Assembly (NCBI GenBank): GCA_964464925.1 | Contig: CAYXLI010000041.1 | Span: forward strand, 1 to 42,178 | Length of the DNA: 42,178 bases | Source: CAYXLI01 sp964464925 | Lineage (GTDB): Bacteria > Acidobacteriota > Terriglobia > Bryobacterales > Bryobacteraceae | Direction of reading: 5' to 3' | Part shown: piece after piece, positions 1 to 8,779 of the stretch | How the letters are laid out: each line of letters begins with the position of its first letter | How positions within the stretch are numbered: the first letter of the stretch is position 1 | The notes under the pieces: generated by a model | What the model saw: only the letters and a program-made list of their open reading frames with translations | Told to the model about the DNA's origin: nothing | Database searches by the model: none | Program-made: the position numbers and the translations under genes

Positions 1-3
1 GTC

Positions 4-48
4 AAGGGGACATTTCTACTTTGCCCAAAGGGGACATTATCACTTTGC
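4..48. repeat. Two direct repeats resembling an insertion-sequence tip
   Basis: Two 21-bp units (4-24 and 28-48) share 18 of 21 bases with a 24-bp period; both read AAGGGGACATT then a variable triplet then ACTTTGC. Short spaced repeats of the GGGGACATT..CTTTGC type are what I associate with the ends of IS21-type elements. The following CCACA (51-55) could be a terminal ..CA, which would put the element edge about 25 bp downstream of the nitronate monooxygenase stop. No transposase is visible because the window begins here, so the element identity is an inference. Confidence 0.45.
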
Positions 49-80
49 TGCCACAGGAGCCGATAGCAGCAAAAATACGG

Positions 81-1508
81 TTAATGCGTATTGCCCAGCA
101 GTCGGTCGATGACATCGGCCGCGGTGTATGGTTCTCCGCTCGGCCGAACAAACCGGAGGATACCGGGCAAATCGTTGCCGGCCGTGACCAGACCGTGCTC
201 GATACGGCTGCCGTTTCGAGACTGCGCGTGACCGATATTGGCCATCAAGCCGTTGCAAAGACATTTCCGCCCCTCTGCGTTTTCCGGCTTGCCCCCTTTG
301 GCCACCCAGGTACTGACCGGCTCACCGGGGCAGCGATAGCCGATCTCACCCTCTTCGGTCCAATAGGCCTCTCTTAAGTAGCCCAGATCACAGATCCGGG
401 GACGCGCACTGTAGACATCGTGGTCCGAATTCGTGCCCTCCAGTTGTGCAGTCTTAAACGGGAATCCCGTAGGCGAAGCGAGCGGGTCGGTCGCGATTCG
501 GATCTCTCCGGAAATGACCTTCCGCACAAGTGTTTCTTTGTAGTCCGCCCGCAGATCCGATTCATCACAGAACGCAAACGCGGTGCCGACTTGAATACCG
601 GTAGCACCGTTGGCCAACGCTACGCCAAGCATTTCGTGCGAACCGAAACCACCAGCAAGCCAGAACGGCACGCCGAGCTCTTTTATCTTCGCCAGATCCA
701 CGTGGTCGCGTTCGCCGTATACGGGCTCACCGGCCTCATCGAGTTGCAGCTTCCCCCGCGGCGGCGCATTGTGACCACCGGCGGTCGGCCCTTCGATGAT
801 GAACCCGTCCACCTTCCCGTTAGCTTTCTTCAGCATGGTAAGCGCCAGTGTGTTCGACGCGATGATCGCCAGGAACCGCGGACGTTTCAGAGGCGGAAAG
901 TCGCGATCCATGAATTCACGCGGAACAAAACTCATGGTCACGTGGTCGCCATTCTGCGCGCCTGTCACCTGCAGGGGATACGTAGCCGGTTCGTGGTTCA
1001 CGTATGCATCGAGCACGCCCGGGATCCGGGTCGGAATTCCCGCGCCCATCAGCACGTAATCGACTCCCGCCAGCATGGCTCCGTAAATGGAGGGCAGGTG
1101 AGGAATTTGAATCTTCTCGAGATAATTAATGCCGACCGGATTCGTGTGGCCTTCGCGAGCAAGCCAGATCTCAATGAAATTAGCGGCAATACACAGTTCG
1201 CGCAGCTCGCGCGCATCGTCTGCGGTGTGCATTGGCAGCCGGATATATGGGGCACCTGGAGCTTTACCGCCGGCAATATAAAAGGCTTTGTAAATGCGTT
1301 CAGCGATACCCGGGAAGGGGAAATGATCTAATGCGCGGCGAATGTGTCCACCAGGATCTCCGTCCTGCAGGCGGCGGACGACAACCTCGTCCAGCGCCGT
1401 TCCTGACACTACTCCGAGTTGGCCCAACCGGGACACCGCCCTGGCAAGGCGCCAACCGGAGACGCCGACGCCCATCCCTCCCTGGATGATCGTCGGATAC
1501 GTATCCAT
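81..1508 (-). CDS. Nitronate monooxygenase / FabK-like FMN protein
   Basis: This is a TIM-barrel FMN flavoprotein of the nitronate monooxygenase (2-nitropropane dioxygenase) family, which oxidises alkyl nitronates; relatives include FabK enoyl reductases. The N-terminus IIQGGMGVGVSGWRLA matches the family's first strand and FMN loop. EGPTAGGHNAPPRG carries the expected AGGH with the catalytic-type histidine. LAGGFGS and ATGIQVGTAFAFCDES are the phosphate-binding end of the barrel. At 475 aa it is about 100 residues longer than common members; the extra C-terminal part contains a Cys cluster (RCPGEP then RKCLCNG). ATG at 1508 is used, with only a weak GGGA upstream. It stands alone, divergent from the next gene. 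The substrate cannot be told from the sequence. Confidence 0.85.
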   Translation of the reverse strand: MDTYPTIIQGGMGVGVSGWRLARAVSRLGQLGVVSGTALDEVVVRRLQDGDPGGHIRRALDHFPFPGIAERIYKAFYIAGGKAPGAPYIRLPMHTADDARELRELCIAANFIEIWLAREGHTNPVGINYLEKIQIPHLPSIYGAMLAGVDYVLMGAGIPTRIPGVLDAYVNHEPATYPLQVTGAQNGDHVTMSFVPREFMDRDFPPLKRPRFLAIIASNTLALTMLKKANGKVDGFIIEGPTAGGHNAPPRGKLQLDEAGEPVYGERDHVDLAKIKELGVPFWLAGGFGSHEMLGVALANGATGIQVGTAFAFCDESDLRADYKETLVRKVISGEIRIATDPLASPTGFPFKTAQLEGTNSDHDVYSARPRICDLGYLREAYWTEEGEIGYRCPGEPVSTWVAKGGKPENAEGRKCLCNGLMANIGHAQSRNGSRIEHGLVTAGNDLPGILRFVRPSGEPYTAADVIDRLLGNTH

Positions 1509-1618
1509 GTTCCCAGTGTGGCAGATGTCACGAGGTGATTTGTCAGATTTTTGTATTATCTTCGCGGCAATCGCTGCGCATTTATACCCAATAGCGACGT
1601 GTAATTCCGTCTCACCGG

Positions 1619-1888
1619 ATGAGTTCGTGGCATCGCACAGAGAATGCGACCATGGGGGAGATGTCCAAGCAAGCGCAGCAGAACGTGTTGCTGGTAGTAG
1701 CAGGCCTTCTGTTTCTCATCGCCGGCTTCCGCGACTTGTTCCGCCCCGGCTGGCTGACGCTGAACGACCGCATCCCCTCGAAAACGGAGATCGCCATAGC
1801 CATGGGATTGGGGCTGTTCTTCCTGGGCGTGGCCGGCTTCCGCGCGATCAACTCCAAACCTCGGGACCGGGACAATGTGAGGCACTAG
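1619..1888 (+). CDS. Small two-helix membrane protein, unknown function
   Basis: An 89-residue protein with two clear hydrophobic helices (about residues 23-40 and 60-77) separated by a polar loop containing RPGWLTLNDRIPSK, and a charged C-terminal tail. I do not recognise the family. In-frame ATGs at 1652 and 1661 would give shorter versions beginning just before the first helix; no start has a convincing ribosome-binding site. The membrane-segment pattern on this strand and the lack of a better frame on the opposite strand favour it as a real gene. It lies between a divergent flavoprotein and the SulP transporter, about 105 bp before the latter. Confidence 0.55.
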   Translation: MSSWHRTENATMGEMSKQAQQNVLLVVAGLLFLIAGFRDLFRPGWLTLNDRIPSKTEIAIAMGLGLFFLGVAGFRAINSKPRDRDNVRH

Positions 1889-1993
1889 TGTGCTGTCGCG
1901 TAGAAACACTTGCCGCTATACTGACGAACTCACCGCGACAGGTCACGAATGGAGCCGCTGCGATTGTGGCTTGTACACTGAACTAGGCAGTAG

Positions 1994-3487
1994 ATGCATC
2001 GTTCTCAAAATCCGCTCATCGCAGACTTCCTTGCATCCTGGGTTGTCTTCCTCGTCGCGCTCCCCTTGTGTATGGGCATCGCGATCGCCTCGGGGCTCCC
2101 GCCCGCGGCAGGTATTCTCACAGGTGTAATTGGCGGCATCGTCGTCGGAACTATATCGGGTTCTCCCGTCCAAGTAAGTGGTCCGGCCGCCGGACTCGCT
2201 GTAATGGTCTTCCAGTTCGTTCATGATTACGGAGCGGAAACGCTCGGCCCGCTGCTCATGCTCGCTGGCCTGTTACAAATCGCGGCAGGATACTCGAAGT
2301 TCGGGCGCTGGTTCCGCGCAATGTCCCCCGGCGTAATCTACGGAATGCTCACTGGCATCGGCATTCTGCTATTCGCCGGCCAGTTCTATGTCATGCTCGA
2401 TCGGAAGCCGTACGGCCGCGGCTTGGAAAACCTTCTGAATTTGCCTGGTGCTCTACGTCTCGACGCGAACAGCCCGAGTATGTACGCAGGTCTGGTCGGG
2501 CTGATTACACTGGCCGTTCTGATCGCCTGGAATGAACTCCGCCCCGAGGCGCTCCGTGTGCTGCCCGGAGCGCTGATCGCCGTGATTGTGGGCGCGACGG
2601 TCACTTCAGTCTGGCACCTGCCGATTCAACACGTCGACTTGCCTTCCAATCTTTTCCAGATTCTCCGCTTCCCGACCCTAAGTGCGATCGGCACGGTGCT
2701 GCAGGTAAAGTTTGTGCTGTCGGCATTCGCTATCGCCTTCGTAGCCAGCGCCGAAACGCTGCTCTCGGCCGCCGCCGTCGACCGCCTGCAAAATGGGGAG
2801 CGCACAAATTACGATCGCGAACTGCAGGCACAAGGGTTCGGCAACTTCCTTTGCGGCTTTATCGGCGCTCTGCCTATGACGGGCGTGATTGTTCGCAGCT
2901 CCGCTAACGTACAGGCCGGTGGGAAGACACGGCGTTCAGCGATTCTACACGGGGTCTGGCTTCTTGGCTTCGTCATTGCCCTGCCCGGGGTACTGCGGCT
3001 GGTTCCAACCGCCTCTCTGGCTGCGATCCTGGTCTATACCGGTATCAAGCTGATCGAGTGGCGAAACATTCGGGAACTCGCCCGATATGGCACTATGCCG
3101 TTGGTGATCTACGCAGCCACCGTCATCGGCATCGTTGGAGAGGATCTGCTTACCGGTGTTGCCATCGGCGTGATTCTCTCGCTGTTGAAGCTGCTCTATA
3201 AGCTCTCACAGATGAGCGTCCGGTTCGAAGTGGATGACCGCCGCCATCGTTACGATCTCTGGTTGGAGGGTGCGGCGACATTCCTCAACATTCCTGAGAT
3301 CGCGGCCATTCTCGATAAAATCCCACCGCGCACTGAAGTGCACGTGCATACGGCCAAACTCGTATACATCGATCATTCCTGCCTCGACATGTTTTACAAC
3401 TGGGCGAAACAGCACGAACCGGAAGGCAGCTCGATGGTCGTGGAATGGGAGAACCTTCTCGCCAAGTACGAACTGCAGCCGCTATAG
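1994..3487 (+). CDS. SulP family inorganic anion transporter
   Basis: A 497-aa polytopic membrane protein of the SulP (SLC26) family, which moves sulfate, bicarbonate or other anions with Na+ or H+. The N-terminus ADFLASWVVFLVALPLCMGIAIASG is the family's first transmembrane segment with the P-x-x-x-G-I-A pattern. SGPAAGLAVMV is the conserved substrate-site loop of TM3, and GALPMTGVIVRSSANV corresponds to the TM10 region. About 10-12 helices run to residue ~400. A C-terminal STAS-like domain follows (ATFLNIPEIAAILDKIPP, then LVYIDHSCLDMFYNW). The hydropathy and STAS domain support bicarbonate or sulfate transport, but the ion cannot be decided. The stop abuts that of the convergent hexosaminidase. 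Confidence 0.9.
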   Translation: MHRSQNPLIADFLASWVVFLVALPLCMGIAIASGLPPAAGILTGVIGGIVVGTISGSPVQVSGPAAGLAVMVFQFVHDYGAETLGPLLMLAGLLQIAAGYSKFGRWFRAMSPGVIYGMLTGIGILLFAGQFYVMLDRKPYGRGLENLLNLPGALRLDANSPSMYAGLVGLITLAVLIAWNELRPEALRVLPGALIAVIVGATVTSVWHLPIQHVDLPSNLFQILRFPTLSAIGTVLQVKFVLSAFAIAFVASAETLLSAAAVDRLQNGERTNYDRELQAQGFGNFLCGFIGALPMTGVIVRSSANVQAGGKTRRSAILHGVWLLGFVIALPGVLRLVPTASLAAILVYTGIKLIEWRNIRELARYGTMPLVIYAATVIGIVGEDLLTGVAIGVILSLLKLLYKLSQMSVRFEVDDRRHRYDLWLEGAATFLNIPEIAAILDKIPPRTEVHVHTAKLVYIDHSCLDMFYNWAKQHEPEGSSMVVEWENLLAKYELQPL

Positions 3488-5380
3488 TCAGCGAAGTACG
3501 TCGGTCAGTACCAAGACGAACGCCGGCGACAGCTCCGCATATGTCGTCTCCAGCCCCTTCATCTGCGTGCGCAATGAGGCTTTCGTCTCGGGCTTGTCCA
3601 AAGCCTGCAATCCGAGTGCACCCGCCTTCGACAGGTTCTCCGAGAGCGGAATCACTTCGCGAAGCAGCGCATTGGTCCGCAGCACCGGCAACAACACCGT
3701 ATGATTGTCCCTCCACACTGTGAACACCTCGCGCAATTGTGCTGGCGTCGCTCCTTGCAGGCGCCGGATAAACTCGCTCTCCGGAGGCACTGCATCCACC
3801 ATGCGGTTCAACGGCACGCGATGCGTAAAGTGGCGCTTGCGGCGCTGGTCCAACAGATTCGATTCGAGCGCATCGGCCAAAACTTGTAGAGCCTTCGGCG
3901 CGACTCCACCCGCAAGCCGGTCCAGCATTGGGTGCTGATAAGACAAATGCCGCAGCCCCTCGTATCGGAGTTCGTGGCTGACCACGTCCAGCCGCGCGTA
4001 CATATCACGCACGTCCTTCACGTCAGGAGGAGACCAGAGCCGTTCTGCGATGGCTGCGGTCGAAGGCCAGATCCGCGAGTCCTCGTTCTCTTCGCTGACG
4101 TACTCGTTCCACATGCACGCTTCGCCGCCCACCGCACGCTCGCTCTGCGCAGGATTGTTGTAGTAGTAGGACGCGGGCCTCAGATGATCCAGGTAATAAC
4201 CCCATGAGAGAATGCCGCGAAAGCCGGCATTGGTCGCCTCCGCCAGCCCTTTCTCCCCCCGCCAGGATTGAATCACGATGTCTTTTGGCAAATCCTTCTG
4301 CAGGATTTCGTCCCAGCCAATCATCTTCTTGTTGTATTTGGCGAGCAGTTTCTGGACCCTCTTGTTGAAGTAGGCCTGCAGCCCATGCATATCTTTCAGG
4401 CCGTTCGCCGTGACGAACTTCTGTATCTGCGCATTCTCACGCCACTGCTTCGGAACCACTTCATCACCGCCGATATGGAAGTACTCGTCCGGAAACAGCG
4501 ATGTCATCTCGCCAAGAAAGGCATCCAGAAACTCGTAGGTTGTCTCTCGCGTCGGGTCGATCGTGGGCGCGAATACGCCCCACTTCCTTTCGATTGCATA
4601 AGGCCCCGGTCCGCTCGCCAGTTCGGGATAGCCCACAAACCACGCGGTTGTGTGCGCGGGAACATCGAACTCGGGCACTACCCGGATACCTCGGGCGGCC
4701 GCATACGCAATGATATGCCGCACCTCGTCTTGCGTGTAGTAGTATCCGTCCGAACCCAGCTCGTGTAGCTTCGGGAAACGCTTGCTCTCGACGCGGAACC
4801 CCTGGTCATCAGACAGATGCCAGTGAAACACGTTCATCTTCACGGCAGCCATCGCATCGAGATTTCGCTCTATAACAGAAACGGGCATCCAGTGGCGTGA
4901 CACGTCAATCATCAACCCTCGCCATGGAAACCGCGGACGGTCTTCTATGTGAACCGCAGGTGCCGCGAAGCCATCGTTGTCCAACCGGATGAGTTGCGCA
5001 AAGGTAGCCATGCCACGGAGCGCACCGGTCACGGTCGCAGCCTTAAGACGGGCTCCGGAAACGGTCACGTCAAGAGTGTACGACTCGTCATCGCCGAATC
5101 CCGGCAGCCCGGCCGAACCTTTGTCCGCGCCAACCGTGAGGGTCGTCTTTCCTGAGCCGGAAGGCAGAAGTGGAAGACCGGTCTGCCGGAATATCCGTTC
5201 CCGAAGCCGCGTGGCCGCCGACCGCAGTTGTGGATCAGAATTGGTGAGGACAATCTGGAAGTCGCTGTCAATCACCATGCGCCCGGCTCCTGGACTCACC
5301 TTGAGCGGCATCGGCATCAAGGCAATCGGAGGAGCGGCGAAGATTGTCATACCTGAGAGAAAGAGAATCGCCCGGATCAT
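3488..5380 (-). CDS. GH20 beta-N-acetylhexosaminidase, exported
   Basis: Removes terminal N-acetylglucosamine or N-acetylgalactosamine from chitooligosaccharides, muropeptides or glycans. The 630-aa protein starts with a signal peptide (to about residue 16, ..TIFA-APP). An N-terminal alpha/beta domain (about 20-140) is followed by the GH20 barrel beginning DRPRFPWRGLMIDVSRHW. The catalytic pair is in HIGGDE (D306-E307); the Glu is the acid/base and the Asp orients the substrate acetamido group for substrate-assisted catalysis. MNVFHWHLSDDQGFRVE and VVPEFDVPAH are further family signatures, and GGEACMWNEYV is the expected C-terminal barrel motif. It follows a membrane protein gene by 48 bp on the same strand and may be co-transcribed with it. 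Confidence 0.94.
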   Translation of the reverse strand: MIRAILFLSGMTIFAAPPIALMPMPLKVSPGAGRMVIDSDFQIVLTNSDPQLRSAATRLRERIFRQTGLPLLPSGSGKTTLTVGADKGSAGLPGFGDDESYTLDVTVSGARLKAATVTGALRGMATFAQLIRLDNDGFAAPAVHIEDRPRFPWRGLMIDVSRHWMPVSVIERNLDAMAAVKMNVFHWHLSDDQGFRVESKRFPKLHELGSDGYYYTQDEVRHIIAYAAARGIRVVPEFDVPAHTTAWFVGYPELASGPGPYAIERKWGVFAPTIDPTRETTYEFLDAFLGEMTSLFPDEYFHIGGDEVVPKQWRENAQIQKFVTANGLKDMHGLQAYFNKRVQKLLAKYNKKMIGWDEILQKDLPKDIVIQSWRGEKGLAEATNAGFRGILSWGYYLDHLRPASYYYNNPAQSERAVGGEACMWNEYVSEENEDSRIWPSTAAIAERLWSPPDVKDVRDMYARLDVVSHELRYEGLRHLSYQHPMLDRLAGGVAPKALQVLADALESNLLDQRRKRHFTHRVPLNRMVDAVPPESEFIRRLQGATPAQLREVFTVWRDNHTVLLPVLRTNALLREVIPLSENLSKAGALGLQALDKPETKASLRTQMKGLETTYAELSPAFVLVLTDVLR

Positions 5381-5428
5381 GTTGCTTGTATCATCTCGCG
5401 ATCAGGCAGATATGATATCCGGACTCTA

Positions 5429-7243
5429 CTACATCCGGATTCGCGGGACGCTCCAAAAGACGAACAGAAGCCACAGAATCAGGATGCCCGCGGTCAGGAA
5501 GGACAGTGCTCGCAGCGCAAGCCAGATCGGCTCGGGCCGGACTTGGTATTCCACATTATCTACAGTCGGGGAAGATGGAAGAGCAATGAAATCACTGATG
5601 TGGAAGTAGCGGGCGCGTGGAAGGTCGGTTCCGTTGATCAGGATGTGGTTCCAGGGAAACACCTGAACATTCGTTTTCAAAACGAACCCATCGGGCGCGC
5701 GCATCTGCAGAGGTAGTGCACGGTCGAATGGCGCGGCGCCGCCAACGGGGAAGGTGGCTGGGTAAACACCAAGTGTTGTAGGGGCCGGACGGACGCCGGT
5801 TGTGACCGCATACATCGCGGAGCCGTAGAAGTGCGGAGGCAGGTCCGTCATCGCCCAACGCGGTGCCCCATTGCGCGCTGCGGCGGGAACTTCGTGGGTC
5901 TCGCGGACTCGGGCGTGATCCAGTTTCATGATCAAGCCTGTCGTACTGATCGCCACGCAAAGCACAAAACACGCCACCAGGCTGCGCCTATACACGAGCA
6001 GCTTACCTCGCAGAGCGATCAACAACATGAGGCCAGTTATGAGTAAGAAGAGATCACAATATGTGACAAGGCGATAAGCAAACTGAATGAATCCGACGTA
6101 CTTCTCGATCCTTGGGAGGATCAGTTCAGTGACGGACACTCCCGCGATAGCGGCAAAGAGGGCGAAGCTGAGAGAAGATGCGGTGAGCCATTTCCGCTCC
6201 CGGACCGGAAGGTTTCGAAACTCGCGGCTAGCCACCACGAAAAGGTACAGGCAGAGTAACAGCATCGGAACATTTATCTGCGTGTCCAAGTGAGGGCTGC
6301 TGAGTGTCGCGAGATTCTCCCTTTCGACGCGATAGTCCCTCGGCCAAGGCGAGAAGCGAATCCAGATATTGTCGAGCGACGTGGTATAGACAAGGATGCC
6401 TCGAACGCCGGACATCTCCAACTGCGAACCGAAACGGCTATAGGCGTAAAGGAAGGGAGCAACGAGGACAAGACCCGCTCCGGCTGCGATCAGAAGCGGG
6501 CGCAGCGGCAGCGGCTTCGCTCCGAGGCGAAAAGTGAGGAGCGCAAGCAGCGCCAATGACATAGCTCCGAGGACCGCTGTAATCGGGTGGGTGCCCAGGA
6601 TAAATGAAAACGCCAAAACGAACCCAATCATTAGCGGCGCGGCGCTTGTGGTCTTCTGATGGAATACGAACCGAAGCCAAACGCAGGTGAGTACCGCCAG
6701 CATCGAGGTGGCGACAAACTCGGTGATAGCACCCCGGTTATAGAGGTCCGTCATCGGATAGACTGCGAAGGCGATAAGGGCGGCGAATCCTGCTGCGATC
6801 CACCGATTGCCTGAGAGCAGCCGGGCGGTCTTCGCCACCTCACAGGTCTGCCAGACCATCATGCCAGTGCAGAAAAGCCGGAGGGCCACGTTGGCTCCGG
6901 TCAGTGTGCTTAGAACCCCGGCAACGGGATAAAAGAAAAACCCGTAGAAAACCGGATATGGCATTCCTAATGTTTGGTTAGAATTCAGGACGACCGGAAA
7001 CCAGCCGTGCTCCCGGAAATACTCACCGAAGTAGGCGATTACCCAACTGTGGTTTGCCCAATCGATTGTATAAGTTGAGTCCAGGCGCGCCATGGGGATC
7101 AGCGGGAGCGCACAGATCGCCATCAGCAGCAGACGATAGAGCCATTCCTGGGACTTCGAGAGGCTTGTTTCCGTACGGGGCGCAACGGCCACGCGGGCAT
7201 GGGTAGACTTATGGCCGCGTGGGCGGACAGTGGTTCCTGGCAT
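5429..7243 (-). CDS. Large polytopic membrane protein, GT-C-like
   Basis: A 604-aa protein with roughly ten to twelve transmembrane helices and a C-terminal non-membrane part followed by one last helix. After the first helix comes a short extracytoplasmic loop (DSTYTIDWANHSWVIAYFGEYF) with an Asp, as in GT-C lipid-linked-sugar transferases. MPYPVFYGFFFYPVAGVL and LYNRGAITEFVA resemble the Y-P-P and R-G-x-x-E-x motifs I associate with the 6-pyruvoyl-tetrahydropterin-synthase-related membrane family. I infer a glycosyltransferase or membrane-glycan role from this likeness only. Its downstream neighbour is a secreted hexosaminidase, so the pair may act on cell-surface sugar. No clear ribosome-binding site apart from AAGGGA touching the ATG. 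Confidence 0.6.
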   Translation of the reverse strand: MPGTTVRPRGHKSTHARVAVAPRTETSLSKSQEWLYRLLLMAICALPLIPMARLDSTYTIDWANHSWVIAYFGEYFREHGWFPVVLNSNQTLGMPYPVFYGFFFYPVAGVLSTLTGANVALRLFCTGMMVWQTCEVAKTARLLSGNRWIAAGFAALIAFAVYPMTDLYNRGAITEFVATSMLAVLTCVWLRFVFHQKTTSAAPLMIGFVLAFSFILGTHPITAVLGAMSLALLALLTFRLGAKPLPLRPLLIAAGAGLVLVAPFLYAYSRFGSQLEMSGVRGILVYTTSLDNIWIRFSPWPRDYRVERENLATLSSPHLDTQINVPMLLLCLYLFVVASREFRNLPVRERKWLTASSLSFALFAAIAGVSVTELILPRIEKYVGFIQFAYRLVTYCDLFLLITGLMLLIALRGKLLVYRRSLVACFVLCVAISTTGLIMKLDHARVRETHEVPAAARNGAPRWAMTDLPPHFYGSAMYAVTTGVRPAPTTLGVYPATFPVGGAAPFDRALPLQMRAPDGFVLKTNVQVFPWNHILINGTDLPRARYFHISDFIALPSSPTVDNVEYQVRPEPIWLALRALSFLTAGILILWLLFVFWSVPRIRM

Positions 7244-7336
7244 TCCCTTACCTACATCAAGGAGGCCGCTGGTCGCGCCTCAGACGCGAAATTTTAGATT
7301 AGAGGAGTGAGAGCAAAAAAGCAAAGATTGTAACCG

Positions 7337-8551
7337 CTATTTCGATGTTGAAAGGAGGCGCCAAGCCACGAATTTACTATCTATTGGAACGCCACCTCTC
7401 ATTTCCACCTTGAGCACTCCAGCAAACGGTTTAACCTGCCCTCCAGAGAAGCGGCGGAGCAGGGCCTGAACTTCTGCTGGACGGCAAACGTACTCAACGG
7501 CCCCCTGGGTACCGAAGGTAGTCGTTCCCGCAAGCAACAGAATCGACTGGGGTGCGCTAGGACCCGGGAAGAGACTAACAATCGCGTAATCCTCAGAGAT
7601 CGGAAGACTGGCGGACCCGAGATACATCGCCCGCTCACCCTCAGCGGGGTGTGCATTGAGAATAGCGAGGTCGCCTTTGCGAGGGCCGTCGGATACCTTT
7701 TCGAATCGGAAGTCTGCACCGAGCGCGAGTTCCCGGAGTGAGAGATTTTCCGAGGGCGAGCCGATAAAGACCAGGTCGCGGTCCTTCGTATCATCCCAGT
7801 TCAACAAGCGGCCACGCTTCACGCTGAACGGCCGATGAAGTTCATCAAAGACCTGCGTCAGTTCATGGACTGCCATCACTTCACCGACCCCCGTGTAGCC
7901 ATCAAAAATGCGGGCGGACGGATCACTGTCGGAATTTCGGTAACGTAGACCGGTTTCGGGACGGCCCACAAACTCCGCATTGCTGAACACTACCAGTGGT
8001 TTCTCCCGTCCGTGCAAGGCGGCCGACCAGAACTGATCCATGGAAGGTGGAATTGCCTCTGTGCCCGCCTGTGCGGGCCGGAAGGCGAAGTACGCGGCGG
8101 CAGCGCCAGAGACGAACAGCATGAGGCCGGCGAAAAGGAACCAGAGATAGGATAGGCCGAATGTGATGGGCACCGGTTTTACTTCCGCGTCGTGTTCGCT
8201 CGCAGAAGGTGTGTCGTGATCTTTCCGGTGAGCCAACACGGAATAGGAACCGCGTGGAATTTCAAGTACGATGGCGTCCGCGGCGCCGAGCGACGCGTAG
8301 TATTCGGTCAGCTTCGCACGAAGTCGTGAGGTTTGAACGCGGACTGTCGAATCGAGCCGCGGATCAAAGTCGACAGGGCGGTGGAACACATCTACCGCGA
8401 TCTGATGCTCCTTGAGAGGAGTCAGCGGACTCTCCAGCGAATGGCGAACCAGGAACAGTAGCAGGTTGCGCAACGACTCCGCGCTGTGCAGTAGCGGGCT
8501 AGCGGCTATTCGCTCGGCCTGTCCCCAGATTTCCTGGACGGCTGCGGTCAC
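7337..8551 (-). CDS. Membrane-tethered winged-helix-like regulator candidate A
   Basis: A 404-aa protein with an N-terminal cytoplasmic domain (about 8-108), a single transmembrane helix (about 131-156) and a C-terminal extracytoplasmic domain (about 165-404). The N-terminal part contains L-K-E-H-Q-I-A-V-D-V-F, then FDPRLDSTVRVQTSRLRAKL and EIPRGSYSV, the pattern of DNA-binding-like N-termini common in Acidobacteriota. The C-terminal domain begins MDQFWSAAL and ends with YAIV..LLLAGTTTFGTQ. The protein at 36533-37747 is also 404 aa with the same architecture and aligned motifs. Both lie divergent from an Oar-like receptor gene. I infer a one-component transmembrane regulator of that receptor; DNA binding is not proven. 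The start is GTG at 8551. Confidence 0.6.
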   Translation of the reverse strand: MTAAVQEIWGQAERIAASPLLHSAESLRNLLLFLVRHSLESPLTPLKEHQIAVDVFHRPVDFDPRLDSTVRVQTSRLRAKLTEYYASLGAADAIVLEIPRGSYSVLAHRKDHDTPSASEHDAEVKPVPITFGLSYLWFLFAGLMLFVSGAAAAYFAFRPAQAGTEAIPPSMDQFWSAALHGREKPLVVFSNAEFVGRPETGLRYRNSDSDPSARIFDGYTGVGEVMAVHELTQVFDELHRPFSVKRGRLLNWDDTKDRDLVFIGSPSENLSLRELALGADFRFEKVSDGPRKGDLAILNAHPAEGERAMYLGSASLPISEDYAIVSLFPGPSAPQSILLLAGTTTFGTQGAVEYVCRPAEVQALLRRFSGGQVKPFAGVLKVEMRGGVPIDSKFVAWRLLSTSK

Positions 8552-8583
8552 TCGATTACCATTTTACTCTCCTTCAGACTGAA

Positions 8584-8601
8584 TGTTACCGCGCAGTAAC
8601 A
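8584..8601. promoter_or_regulatory. Palindrome in the divergent regulator/receptor intergenic region
   Basis: TGTTAC-CGCGCA-GTAACA has perfect 6-bp arms and lies 33 bp upstream of the regulator-candidate GTG, in the 228-bp region shared with the receptor gene. The word GTTACCGC also occurs, in reverse orientation, in the equivalent region upstream of the second receptor (37824-37831). It is a candidate operator, but the assignment is speculative. Confidence 0.35.
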
Positions 8602-8779
8602 ACTCCTCCTAAGCAATTGAGAATTATGGTGTAACAGAGTCGAAGCCGTATCATACCCTCCGCAACTTTACTTTGAGCGGACCGGAGAGCACTATGCGGG
8701 TAGTCGAGGGGCAATGTGTGCCGGTCTTTAGCCGGCCGGCGATCGAATGGAGTCCTCTCGAACCACGTGGGGTCTAAAG

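Noticed and set aside
420..1331. Open frame of 303 codons on the plus strand
   Set aside because: It is antisense to the nitronate monooxygenase, rich in Arg/His with no recognisable motif, and typical of a shadow frame in G+C-rich coding DNA.
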